Positions 51,742 to 62,400 of a stretch of 64,000 bases of DNA are shown here, piece by piece. Under the pieces are notes generated by a model. The model had not been told where the DNA came from and searched no databases. It worked only from the letters and a program-made list of their open reading frames with translations. Within the stretch, counting starts at the first letter, position 1, and each line of letters begins with the position of its first letter. Source of the DNA: Solea solea (lineage: Eukaryota; Chordata; Actinopteri; Pleuronectiformes; Soleidae); NCBI RefSeq assembly GCF_958295425.1, contig NC_081142.1, positions 17,056,284-17,120,283 of the forward strand, in the 5' to 3' direction. A program made the translations under genes and the position numbers.

Positions 51742-53288
51742 CTGTGTCAGAAAAAAACCCCCCAGATAATCAACGTTAATAATGACACGTTTGAGATTGG
51801 AAGCGTCTATTTATGGCCACTTTTCAGCACTACTGAGGTGTTTCCTACAGAAACGCCCACATTCGGGCTTTAAATACCAGACATTTAGGTCAGTCCGACT
51901 CACTGCAAATGGAAAGCGAGGATCATGTTTTACCCAATCTGTCCGTTTCAATCCTTTATGCCTAAATCTGTCTGGACAACCTGTCGGGAGTCAGAGTATT
52001 TATTTTTGGAACTATTTCAAGCCAATTCATCCACTGTTGAGTGATTTCCAGCCATACACAGTCTCTCATCTCCCACCACGTTCACCTCCTGTGGAAATAT
52101 AACAAGTCATGCTTCAAGTCTTGTGGGAGGCATGATCTTCCTGAAGGGAAAGAAGTTGCAATACTTTAGACTCGTATTACATTTCACCTGTTTGACACAT
52201 GTGCAAATTAAAAATGACGCTATTTAGAGATTCTATATTATTCTCTTCCTTTCTTTCTTTCTTAAGATAAGGCTTATTGTAAACTTTCCCTTAAATCCCT
52301 TACACTGTATATACTATCTGTATGACCCTCTCCCTTACAGTAGTGATTACAAAAGAACTGAACTGCATCCCCCTGGTGGGCCATGTAGGTAATGCAGGAG
52401 AGCCATGAGAGGTCATTAAAAATAAATAAAACAAGTTTTTAAGTTTTTTGTTCATAGTAAGTCTTGTAACTTAAAAAAGTGCATAAAAATACAATCAGTT
52501 TTTGTTGTTTTTACCACCATAGCTGTGATGAATAACTATCTGTGAAACCTGGAAGTTAAAACAGATATGGTAAAGTGGATAAAATGAAACGGTTCACTAC
52601 CTTGGACAGAAATACTGAGCTCTACGGATTTAAAGAGTGTTGGAAAGAAAAATATAAGATTAGTTTTGTCATTTTAGATATTTTAATGCAGAAATCTTAC
52701 ACATGATCTCTGTAGGAACAAATCATAAAGTAATAAAACAATGCCATTGTATTTGTATAACTATTACAAATGTATAAGTATGATTTTACTATTAGTATTA
52801 TTATTATTATAACTAACATGAATTATTCTGCTTAGTCTGTAGTATGACAGGTGTCGACAGATTTGTTGTCCCCTCACATTCACAGTGGAACTCAATCTAT
52901 CTCAATAATTGTTGGGGGATCATATTTGATGGAACACTATTATTTGCTGAAGTGGAGAAAGAAAACAAATGCCTTGAATTGTGATTGAAGAGTGTGGTGG
53001 GTTTGCACATAAAAGCTTTGGAATTTAAACTGAATCATGAAGTTCTGCAGGGGTCTCAAACTTTGAAAAAAATGTCAAATTCTTTATCGAAATAATAACA
53101 TTTATGATCACATTTCACACAGGTTCAAAATAAAAGTGCTTATTTTGATATGGAATGATTCATAGTTCACAATATAAACGTATTTATGATAAATGAACTC
53201 ATTATAACTTGATATTAAGTGGTGGGGCTGCAAGTTTGCGACCTCTGCCTTAGAGATGTGATAGCGAAAAGCCAAAGTCACTGTGTAC
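51742..53288 (-). other. ROR1 intron inside the kinase N-lobe
   Basis: This 1547-base phase 0 intron lies between FQQ and EAAVLTEL. The only structured feature I see is a short inverted-repeat element at 53048-53247; the remainder is AT-rich and unremarkable. The intron appears to be absent from mammalian ROR genes (see findings). Confidence 0.85.
53048..53247. mobile_element. Short inverted-repeat (hAT-like MITE) element
   Basis: The left end CAGGGGTCTCAAACTT and the right end, reverse-complemented, CAGAGGTCGCAAACTT match at 14 of 16 positions. The 200-base body is AT-rich and noncoding. The CAGGGGTCTCAAACT terminus resembles hAT-type nonautonomous elements I know from vertebrates. I could not see a clean 8-base target duplication. 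The element ends about 40 bases from a ROR1 kinase exon. Confidence 0.65.
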
Positions 53289-53468
53289 CTGCTGGAAGTC
53301 TCCCCACTGCTGGGTACTGGAGATGTCCTTCAGGGTTTTAATGGCCACAAGCTGTGCCTGGTCCATGCCAGGCAGATACAGGTGACCCTTGTAGATCTTC
53401 CCCAAAGTGCACTCGCCCATCTCCTCCATGAAGCGCACGGCTGACAAAGGAAGCTCTTTAGATTTACT
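53289..53468 (-). CDS. ROR1: ROR1 exon: start of kinase domain (glycine loop, VAIK lysine)
   Basis: A 180-base, 60-codon exon beginning [20 protein letters not shown], then [20 protein letters not shown] and VAIKTLKD, ending WGDFQQ. The glycine-rich loop reads GECTLG, lacking the second glycine of GxGxxG, as in human ROR1 (GECAFG). The VAIK lysine is kept. The acceptor is CTCTGCAG before AGT, and the donor is CAGCAG then GTACAC. Phase is 0 at both ends. The next coding sequence ([12 protein letters not shown]) follows after a 1547-base intron that interrupts the N-lobe right after FQQ. A MITE-like element ends about 40 bases downstream of this exon's donor. Confidence 0.95.
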
Positions 53469-53809
53469 CTGCAGAGAGAGAAAAAGACAAAACGGAGAAA
53501 TGAGATCAGTGATGGGAGTGATGTAAAAGAAAAAACAACAATGACTCCCCTTTAAGACTTTGAGAAGAAGTCGTGCAATCTGACAGCTGTGTGTTGTAAT
53601 TGAATGCAGAAGTTGGCAGCATATAGGAAGAGCATTTACTTACTATGTCAGTAAAACGGAAGAATCAGCTGACAGTGCTTTACCTTTCTCTGTGAGAGAC
53701 GGTATTTAAAGATCAGTGAGAAGGATTCACACTGGTGGTTTATTTGAAATGCTAAATCCAACAAGGCCGACAAGGCAAGAAACATTCACTCCACTATGTC
53801 TATATAGTA

Positions 53810-53810
53810 T

Positions 53811-53864
<54 letters not shown>
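53810..53864. repeat. (AAT)n microsatellite
   Basis: About 18 AAT/TAA units in the ROR1 intron between the transmembrane and kinase exons. Confidence 0.97.
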
Positions 53865-53865
<1 letters not shown>

Positions 53866-55434
53866 TATAACAAGTATACTAGATCATTGTCGAAAAAGAG
53901 GTAAAAAAAAAATGTGGTTACATTTACATCTATATCAATAAAGCCATCATTCAAAGACACAAACAAGAGTTCATTCATTGTAAATACGAGTAAAAAGTCT
54001 GAACACTTGCTGTAGGTGATACAGACACACAGAGGGCGCGGTAACGTGTGTGTGTGTGTGTGTGTGTAGCTGTACTTGGGGGAGGATAAAAGGTGAGGAG
54101 AGGTTGGCAGAAATGTTCAAATTCCAGGCACTCTAGAAATTCCTCAGCAAGCAGGACACACATATGCGCACACACACACACACACACACACTGCTCTGAT
54201 GGGGGTGGTGGAGTGTGTGTGTGTATATATGAAAGGAGTATGGGCCTCGCTGATGTTATGAGAGAGAGAGAGAGAGACAGGCAGATGTTTTTCGTTTGGG
54301 ATTTGTTTCACCCCTTCCTTCCTCCCCACACCCAAACCCTCAGATCCTCCTCACACCACCGCAGGTTTGTGCGTGTGAGCGCGTGAATATGCTTATGTGT
54401 GTCTAAATGGACTGTCACAGGCAGTGACCCCTGGGTGCCCCCTTGCAGCAAAGCCTGCTGGGTAGCAGTCTACCCGAAAGCTGTAGATTAGAGGGGTAGA
54501 GAGGAGGGACACACCTTTTGGCAAAAGTACAGATACTGTAAATGATATGACAAGAGAGTTTACCACTGTACCAAAGTGGAAATGACATATCAGCCTGTCT
54601 GTATGTCACAACATCAGGTATCATGTTAGATACATGTTATGGAAATCGGACCTGAACTGTGTAATCCCACAACTGCACACTTGTCACTCTGAAAAACGTA
54701 ATCTGATGTACCATAAACTCCAGTGTCGTCATCAAAACATTTTCCCTATTTGGGTCAGCGAATGATTTGTTCCACGGCAAGACAACGGAATACAGCGAAA
54801 GATATTAATAGCTTCTGACGCTTGTGTGACATTTTGCAGCTCTTGCTCTGGCTGTTGATGGTAATTTCATACACGTCACCTTGAGTCTCAGCTCTGGTTT
54901 TGCACAGGCAGACACACTGTCCAGATAAGTACCCCCCCACCCCCTCCCGCCCCCAAGATTATGTGGAGAAGGATAAACAAACATGATATGACTCATGATG
55001 CGCAACCTTGAAAGAAATACGATACAGATCCTCATGTGAGCTAAGTGTTGACGGGCAGAGCAGAGGCTTGATACTCTACATCACAAAGAGGCTCAATGAA
55101 AGGGACAGGGGAGGAAAGAAAGAGTGGAGAATAGAAAAGATGACTTCCAGAGGTAAAAGGACGGAGGGAGAGATAGAAGAAGAGTGACACGGAAAGATGG
55201 GCTGAGTGAGAGGTGGAAGAAGCAACGGTGGGAGAGATAAACAAAGGAAAAGAGGTGCAGATGAACTTTCCTGGACTTGATGACAGACACACACTCACGT
55301 AAGCACTAAGAACCCAGTCACCCCAGCATGCTGCAACGTATCCCAGTTCAAAGTGGGTTGGACTCTTTACGCAGTCTGCTCCCACTTGAGTAGCACGCAC
55401 AACTATACACACACTTAGCAGTTTATTAGTTTGC

Positions 55435-55590
55435 TTCATCAAGGAGGTTATGTTTCTGTTTGTGTGCAACATATCTCAAAAAGTAAAGCATGAATTTGGA
55501 TGAAAACTTCTGTAGATGTCGGTTATGGCTCAAGGAAGACATGGTTATATGTTGGTGGTGAACTGGATCTTGGCACCAGAACCAGAACCA
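55435..55590 (+). repeat. Dispersed repeat fragment (AAGGAGGTTATG type)
   Basis: CATCAAGGAGGTTATGTTTC, CAACATATCTCAAAAAGTAA and GAATTTGGATGAAAACTTC, then a GGTGGTGAACTGGATC end. This is the order seen in a repeat common in fish and other animals. It lies about 110 bases from the donor of the ROR1 transmembrane exon. Confidence 0.55.
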
Positions 55591-55696
55591 ACACCATGTG
55601 TTGTCAAAAATGTTGACTGTACATCAGTGCAGCTCGGCTCAATAAGGCACCGAAAGAATTTACAGTGTCCCATGCTGTGAATGTGCAGCTCTCTAC

Positions 55697-55911
55697 CTTG
55701 GGCTTGTATGCCGTTGTGAGCATGGACATCTCCACGTTTTGTCCTCGCACTGGTTTGGGTTGGCGAGGGGCAGGAGGACTGGAGGACTTCTGATTGTTGC
55801 GGCACACACAAATGAAGAAGAACAGCAAGGCGATGGCTAATGGGATGGCCACACTGGGAACCAGGATGTACAAGATCTCCATGTTGCCGCCGCCAGACCT
55901 GTCTTTATGGT
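55697..55911 (-). CDS. ROR1: ROR1 exon: transmembrane segment and juxtamembrane region
   Basis: A 215-base exon encoding DHKDRSGGGN, then MEILYILVPSVAIPLAIALL and FFFICVCRNNQKSSS, then RGQNVEMSMLTTAYKPK. The hydrophobic block of about 24 residues is the single membrane helix, followed by the basic stop-transfer CRNNQK. It is essentially the human ROR1 sequence, and the helix is the same residue for residue as I remember it. The acceptor is CTCCGTAG before AC, with a CT repeat tract just upstream. The donor is CCCAAG then GTAGAG. It enters at phase 1 and exits at phase 0. The helix and juxtamembrane match ROR1 rather than ROR2, which helps to fix the paralogue. Confidence 0.96.
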
Positions 55912-55931
55912 CTACGGAGACAGATGGTGGG

Positions 55932-55953
55932 AGAGAGAGAGAGAGAGAGAGGG
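55932..55953. repeat. (AG)n tract upstream of the ROR1 transmembrane exon acceptor
   Basis: On the gene strand this is a CT run lying about 20 bases upstream of the acceptor CTCCGTAG, so it serves as the polypyrimidine tract. Confidence 0.93.
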
Positions 55954-56027
55954 GAATAATATCAGATCTGTGTAATTCTGTGTAATACGCCATTCTGTTG
56001 TTCTGTTACTAAAGAAAATTCTCTCAC

Positions 56028-56273
56028 CACAGATGGGAATTTCACAAAGCTCCATGCGAACTCCTTCATCCAGTGTGAAGCACCAGGGGGCCTCGTGCTT
56101 GCTCCCCGGGTTGCGACAGTACGAGTGCCCGCCGTTTAACTCGGTGTAGCGAATAGCCAGGTAGGTGTGGCTGTGAGGATACTGGGAGTTCCACGGCTGA
56201 CACTGGCGCCCCGACTTTGTCATACTGACTGTCCCACGGTAGTCTGACCCGCTGTTGTTGTAACATTTGTGAT
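56028..56273 (-). CDS. ROR1: ROR1 exon: kringle domain
   Basis: A 246-base exon encoding one kringle, from [20 protein letters not shown] through [15 protein letters not shown] and [19 protein letters not shown] to CEIPIC. The six kringle cysteines are all present, along with the family motifs [10 protein letters not shown] and CRNPG...PWCFT. The human ROR1 kringle is very similar (HKCYNSTGVDYRGTVSVTKS). The acceptor is GGCTTCCAG before AT, and the donor is ATCTGTG then GTGAGAG. Phase is 1 on both sides. The introns on either side are short (133 and 116 bases). A membrane-proximal kringle after a Frizzled CRD is unique to ROR receptors among vertebrate kinases. Confidence 0.96.
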
Positions 56274-56406
56274 CTGGAAGCCAAGACAAGGTTGTACTTT
56301 ACTTGTTTGTGTATAAAGTTTAAAGGCTTCTCTCTTCATTCAGTAAAAATAAATGGTTGTAACAAATAGATGTAATAAATAAAGTCATGGGATCAGCTGG
56401 TCTTAC

Positions 56407-56724
56407 TCTTGTTAATGGGCTCGGCCATGGGGATGCCTATCCTCAGGCAGTTTGCAGCCTCTGGACTCTCGGAGGCAGCCAGGTCCTCACAGTTTGGCAG
56501 TTTCAGCCTCTTCAGGATTAGAGGGTTCGAGCGCGCGATGATGTACTCCGTCTTGCACAGGTCGTTCTCCAGGATCTCACACTCGTCCTTGCACAGGTCT
56601 CGGGGTTTGTCCGCTCCCGAGCTGCGGTCGCACGTCGGGAAGGCGAAGTGGCAGAGAGACGGGATGGCAAACTGGGAGCAGCGGTCGGACAGATGGTTGG
56701 ACGTGCCAATCATAGTGAAGGCCG
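56407..56724 (-). CDS. ROR1: ROR1 exon: remainder of cysteine-rich (FZ) domain
   Basis: A 318-base exon encoding [20 protein letters not shown], then [31 protein letters not shown] and [20 protein letters not shown]. With the previous exon it supplies ten cysteines, as expected for a Frizzled CRD. The match to human ROR1 ([31 protein letters not shown]) is close throughout. The acceptor is TTCCCAG before CG, and the donor is AACAAGA then GTAAGA. Entry and exit are phase 1, so it joins the neighbouring exons in frame: the alanine is split as G|CG and the asparagine as A|AT. This extracellular module is where Wnt5a contact is placed in the family. Confidence 0.95.
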
Positions 56725-56899
56725 CTGGGAACAAGGTGATGCAAAGGGGGTATTAGATACAGTTTTTTATTACTTTATGCATACATATAGCACTTAGATA
56801 AAAGGTTTCCCTGTTGTTTCAATGTAAGAGGAATGAATGAAAATTTATTTCAGAGAAAACCTTGGTTCAGTGGTTCCTACATTTGTGGAAAGAAAAAGG

Positions 56900-57037
56900 C
56901 TTATGTTACCCCTCGACTACTATCAGAACACGGGCGTCCCTGTCTATCTTCAAGAAGTGCATTTCTTTCCGAGACTTCTTCTATGTAGTTTACTCCTCTT
57001 TTCTAAGTCACTTTGGATAAAAGTGTCTACCAAATGC
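56900..57037 (+). repeat. SINE/LINE-type 3' tail interrupted by the TTAA element
   Basis: Ends CACTTTGGATAAAAGTGTCT followed by ACCAAATGC, resembling the TTTGGATAAAAGCGTCTGC...AAATG tail common to fish retroposons. The expected tail continuation TTAAATGTAAATGTAAG reappears immediately after the TTAA element at 57331-57347. The family name is not assigned. Confidence 0.65.
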
Positions 57038-57334
57038 TTAATGGAATACTTCACAGATTTGCGTTTTGCTTTTGTATTAGTACAATAGGGCTAGTATTTT
57101 TGAAAAATTGTGCTTCCCAACCTCAGTTTCCTCAGAATGTAAACAGTGTCCGCCATCTTTGCTAACTGTTATGCTAACAGGACCAAGTGTCACTGGTGGG
57201 CACGTAACTAAAAAAAGAATAAAGATATTTCTCGACTCAGGGGAAACTGAGGTTGGGAAGCACAATTTTTCGAAAATACTACCCCTATTCTAGTAATACA
57301 AAGCTAAATGAAAATCAGTGAAGTATTCCTTTAA
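57038..57334. mobile_element. TTAA-flanked nonautonomous element with ~98-bp inverted repeats
   Basis: Both ends read TTAA[T/A]GGAATACTTCAC in opposite orientation, and the inverted arms extend about 98 bases each (57038-57137 and 57236-57334). They share AAAAATTGTGCTTCCCAACC and CTCAGTTTCC. TTAA at both borders is the classic piggyBac target-site signature. The element has no open frame. It lies in the ROR1 intron within the FZ domain and interrupts another repeat tail. Confidence 0.85.
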
Positions 57335-58472
57335 ATGTAAATGTAAGCCATTATGAGTGAGCAACACTGTGCCCACACTGGTGCTAACTTCAGAGCATCT
57401 ACACATAAAGGTTCAAAGGGACTTGCAACGACTGTCAATGAAAGCTACAACACTAAATGCATAATTCATTGTCATTCTGCACAGTTATTGCAAACATATG
57501 CTTATCCTGTGGTTGTCATTGGGGCCGAGAAGAAAAGAAAACCATTTACAGAGTAGATAAGTAAAGTTGGCTGTTTTCCAAATGCTTCTACAGTATAATA
57601 TGTCACTTGAATACAAGGATAATAAAGATAAGCAAAGGTGACATTAACGTTTGGACGGTGAACAGCTACTGGATGTGGATTTTCTGGCTACGAAATTCAA
57701 GTTTCACAAGATTCCTATTTGTTGCAGCTATGTGGCGTCGTAAATCTCAATTATTACGTGTCCTTGATGTTTCCGATGGCAAACTGGGTTCATGGCCCCT
57801 TTGCTACGCTGAACAGTTCGAGGGGGGAAAGCTGACAGCTGCACGGACGTAATCAATAACATACACATTAAACTGACCTCTGAGGAAGTTTGCATGCGAG
57901 TGCACAGAACAAAAACACAGAGGCAGACGCGCACACACAGTTGCGTAGAACCGTATGAAAGAAAGTGCAATATGTGGGCCATGTGGGCTCCATATACAGA
58001 GCAGTGACCCTGCGGAACTTCCTTTGAACGCCACATGTGATGCATATTAATTATGGTTTACCTTACTGTACCAGTCCTGATTCAACAGGATGTTTTCATT
58101 GACTTGGGAAACGCAGATTTACAGAAGTGCTTTATCAGAACCGGTTGATAAAGACAAACCGTGGGATCCAAACGTTTGAGACCACTTTAAAGGAGGCTAT
58201 AAACTTTTCAGGCAAAAAACCTCCTGGGAGGGAACAGACTGTTTGTTCTTAATAACAATTTTAATGTTTGTTGTCAGGGCAACAACCATGTCCAAACTGT
58301 GCAATTCATCAAGTTTGTGACGCATCAGAAAAAATTACACGGCATCTGTTCAGATAAAACTTTACGATCTACAAATACCGATGTACTGCAGAGGGAAAAC
58401 AGTATAATATGCATTACAGCCATCTACCTAGTTTATAATGTCAAAAACAGAGTTTAACAGATTATTTCTCAC

Positions 58473-58600
58473 CTGTAATCTGGGTCTCAATCTCGCCCTG
58501 CATCTGCAGCGAATCCACAAAGATGCTGCGGTTCCCGATGAAGCGCGCGCAGGCTATGCCTCTGTACGGCTGGCAGAATCCCTCCTCGTCAAATTCCTCC
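58473..58600 (-). CDS. ROR1: ROR1 exon: start of Frizzled-type cysteine-rich domain
   Basis: A 128-base exon encoding [20 protein letters not shown], then [20 protein letters not shown] and IT. It is nearly identical to the human ROR1 segment [19 protein letters not shown] and carries the first two cysteines of the Frizzled-like CRD, which binds Wnt5a. The acceptor is ATGTTTCAG before GG, and the donor is ATTACAG then GTGAGA. The exon begins with one base that completes a codon of the missing upstream exon (phase 2) and ends at phase 1, matching the next exon. A CT-rich repeat sits just upstream of the acceptor. This is the most 5' ROR1 exon in the window; the Ig and signal peptide exons lie beyond 64000. 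Confidence 0.94.
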
Positions 58601-58620
58601 CTGAAACATAGAGGAACACA

Positions 58621-58623
<3 letters not shown>

Positions 58624-58653
<30 letters not shown>
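58624..58653. repeat. (AG)n tract upstream of the first visible ROR1 exon acceptor
   Basis: On the gene strand this is a CT run of about 30 bases lying just over 20 bases upstream of the acceptor ATGTTTCAG. Confidence 0.93.
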
Positions 58654-58660
<7 letters not shown>

Positions 58661-59261
58661 AGTGTGAATGAATGGTGTCAGTGATGGTCAGGTTTAAAGT
58701 TTTTAATACACTGCAATACACAGAAAGGCCACTAGGTGTCAGCATCTCTTCGTCTATCAGGCAGAAGCGACTGGATGCCCTGAGTGGAAAGAACTGCTGT
58801 TTCTAAGTTGTGGGTAAAATAAGAGGAGGTTTCCCTTCAGCAAAGACATGTTACTGCCGTCTCTCTCCCTCTCACTCACTCACTCACAACTGAATCAAAA
58901 TGAATTTTGGGCTGTTTGACTTTATTGTTTATGGCTTCACCATGAGCCACAATTTGAAACATGTGGTGAGAGAAAGAGAGGCAAAGATAAAGAGAGGTGG
59001 TTAATGATCATGTTTTCACAACAACAACGCAACGTTGACTCCTCACTTTACATCCCAGGTTGCATTTTTTCTGATCTGTTTCAGTGTTTCATATTGAATA
59101 CACACTCACACAACACACACACATGCCTGCACATAAACACAACACACACAAACACCACATGCTGACTTGCAGGCGATTTGCTCAGTGTGAGTTCAGAACT
59201 GTGTCATGTGCTTTAAGTTGTGCCATATGAGGGCCAGGCACAACCACAATATATGGTGTGC

Positions 59262-59456
59262 ACACACACAGGTTTGCACAGCTCGCTTTAGCCCTTATCT
59301 TAACCAGTTCCTAAGAAATGGGGTTCTGCCTCATCAGGGGCAGGTTTTGTTCCCTATAAGGACTTCGAGTGCGGACAAGGTCAAATGTTAATGCCAGAAA
59401 AAGGTCCTCAAGAGGTAACAAAAACAAGTAACCACACACACACACACACACACACA
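59262..59456 (+). repeat. CA-bounded dispersed repeat, family A, copy 3
   Basis: The core includes AACCAGTTCCTAAGAAATGG, GGGCAGGTTTTGTTCCC, ACAAGGTCAAATGTTAATGC and CCAGAAAAAGGTCCTCAAGA. It begins and ends in CA units and lies in the ROR1 upstream intron. Confidence 0.75.
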
Positions 59457-62400
59457 ACCCCCCATCTTGTAGCTTGTGGCTAAATGAAAGTACATCCTCA
59501 TGCTTCGGACACTAGTTGTTGCTGGAATAATGACAAACAGAAAGCTCTTCATTTAAAGTCTGACAACACTGAAAGTTCTGGAAACACTTCAAAATTAAAT
59601 AAAAAAAAAAGGGGGGAAAAAAAGACAGATGAAGCCTTTAGAGTGGCCGCTAACTAACAAATAATAAACGAGGGAGACATGGTTACTGACAAATAATAAA
59701 TAATACTCTAACAACTTGTGGCAAACTGTAAAAAACACAACAACAAAAAACACTTGTGGCTTAATGCTTCATTATCACCCGTTCAAAGTTCGCTGCCTTT
59801 GTTGTTGTGAATAAAGTTAGTTTACTGGAGCGGCTACGATGTGTGAATTACACTAATGACACCACAAACTGTAAAAAAGTGCAATAAAACTCAGTGGAGA
59901 TGCACCTGAAAACAAGACGACAATGGTTTCCACATGTTAACACAAACGAAAGTGATTTAAACGACTGAAGTGACAGGAAAAGACGACTACATCTGACGTG
60001 AGACACCAGGGTTCCTTCTCTCTGTGGACCGTGAAGGGTCAAGGTCAAATTTCTGACTCTGTCCTTGTCCGTGCAGATGTAAATGAGATTTCCAGACATG
60101 GAGACACACACACGTATGCACACACACGGCATACTGTTGATTCCACAGAGATACAGTAACATTGAATTTACAGCTTAATACGTGTTTAAGCCGATTTTAT
60201 CCTTGGAATATGTAATTTCCCACTAAAATGTGGATATCAGAAATAATGAGTTCATGTTGCGGTGTGCCTGCAGACGGCTTTGCACCCCTTCATCAAACCA
60301 CAAACTGCTACATGTACAGATATTTTCCTTTGGCAAAGAGCTTCTCCTTTTTTTTTTTTTAATTTTAGGTGCAAATCATATCTAGCATTAAATTTGTAAG
60401 AGAAGAGAAGAAAATGGGCTCCTTCTACTGAGCAGGAGAAAACACACAGAGAGGATAAACTGTCCAGCGAGGGTTGGACAGCATCCAGGTTCGCTTGGTC
60501 ATGCGTCACCAAAGACAGTGGACACACACATCCAAACTAACATCAAGCCACACACAGACAGGAAAATGACAAGGGAGAGTTGACGCTCCACCACAGTTCA
60601 GCCAGATCCCCGGAGGCAAATTACAACTCAAGCCAGTCCGAGTGGCCTCGACCGAACCAGCTCACGAACGTCCCCCTCGTCGCTCTCCGTGTTTCAATGT
60701 CATTCACTTTTCAAGTTAAATTAGACAGAAAGCAGTGAGTGCACGCGTGTGTGTGTGTGTGTGTGTCCGGAGCAGCATAAGTGACTTATAACATGTTTAA
60801 AGAGAGTAATGGGTGAGAGAGACACACACCAACAAAAACCCTAATCACATTTGAGAACATCTGAGGTTTTCCAGAAAGTCTTTCCCTGGTATACATTTAC
60901 TCCCGTGTGCCTGTGTAAACTGTCCCAGGGCAGCGAGAGCCAAAATGTGGTTGCTATTTGTGTAAACAGCGAACGGCTCTTTTTAGGGCTCTTTTATTTT
61001 ACACACCGACACCACGGGCCATGCGGCGCAACGCGCTATAACAGTTGATTGCAAGGGGAAGGTCTTTTTTTTTCTTGTCTGAGAAACCAATATAATCCAG
61101 ATCTAAACAGAAAGGCGAGCCCTACCACGGAACATAAACAAAGTATTTAGGACATTGATTCATTGACCAATTTCATCCGCCAGCCTCATTATTTATTCAG
61201 GGAAGCACATGCTAGCACGGCCACGCTATTTTTCCAGCACCACTGTTTCACATCCACATGTATATTTCCTTTGAGTCATGCGGGCGATAGATGTACACGA
61301 ACATAATACTATTTCAAAGGTACTACATTATGTATACATATATTCAAACAATGCCAAAACACCATTAATCTCTTTGGTCTTTGTGACCTATTTACACACT
61401 TAAAGTAGGTTGAAATACATGGTGACATGACTACTTTCACACATTCCTCGGATTATTCCAGAATAATCAAACCATTGGTTCCTTTTTTTTTTTTTTTTTA
61501 ATTACAGAGGAAGTCTTGAGGCTGCGAGTGTGTAAACTTGGACATTTCTCATTAACGAGTTGGTGTGGTCGGTTTAGTTTGACGGCAGTGTGATGAGTTT
61601 TGGGGTCAAGAGGCTGAGAAACCCGACACTCTCGGAAAGGGAAAATTGGACGAGTGAGAGATTTGAGGGTGAGGATGTGGACGAGGGGACGACGAGGGGG
61701 CTGCTCCCGCTGACATTTTCAGATTTCAGGGTCTCCTTTTCTCAGAGCTGCTGTGGGTGTTGAGTGAGGAGGAGATGAGCTGCAGGAGGTCACAGCTGTC
61801 ATATCCTGGAGCAGGGATGCCCCTCAACGTGTGCCAGACGTGGGTTTTTAATACAGTGGGACAAATTAAGTCAGGAAGTGTGTTCATAAAAGGCCATGAT
61901 TGTGTTTTTCACGGTACATATTTTCTCTCTTTGGCTCTGCAGTGTTATCACTGGGCATTTTTACTAAAAGTAGATTTCAAAATGATATGCAGCGGTTAAG
62001 TCTCTACTACTAGCTGCTGATTGTTTGCTTTTATGTGCACTCACTTCTTTCTTAGTGTCTGAAATCATAGAAAAGTAGAAAACAGTTTGCCCCCTCAATC
62101 AGCAACACCTGAGTAAAGTGACAGGTGACCTCAAAAAACCCAGCATGACCCAGGGCCGGTGTCAGCCTCAGGAAAAATAGAAGAAATTATATACGACCCC
62201 TAGTGGTTGGGGGGAACTCACAAATAAAAATGAGACACGGCTTCCTGTAATAAGGAAATAGAAATAAAATGATGAGAACATGCAGTTGGTAACACTGAGT
62301 CATCTTGCGGTGTGTGTGTCTGTCTGTGTATTTCATCTCCTCATTATTTAAAAGATATAATACTTCCCTCCAGAGTTTTAAGTTCTTAATCACAGGTTTC

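Larger units (their letters stand above)
53469..55696 (-). other. ROR1 intron between transmembrane and kinase exons
   Basis: This 2228-base phase 0 intron separates YKPK from SKSKELP. It holds an AAT microsatellite (53810-53864), TG/CA tracts near 54043-54067 and 54171-54190, an AG run near 54261-54277, and a dispersed-repeat fragment at about 55435-55590. No coding sequence is visible. Confidence 0.85.
56725..58472 (-). other. ROR1 intron within the FZ domain, with nested repeats
   Basis: This 1748-base intron splits the Frizzled CRD at a phase 1 junction. It contains a TTAA-flanked inverted-repeat element (57038-57334) inserted in a SINE/LINE-like tail. No other exon is visible. Both splice sites are canonical. 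Confidence 0.85.

Noticed and set aside
56409..56756. 115-residue plus-strand frame over the ROR1 FZ exon
   Set aside because: An antisense shadow of a well-supported ROR1 exon.
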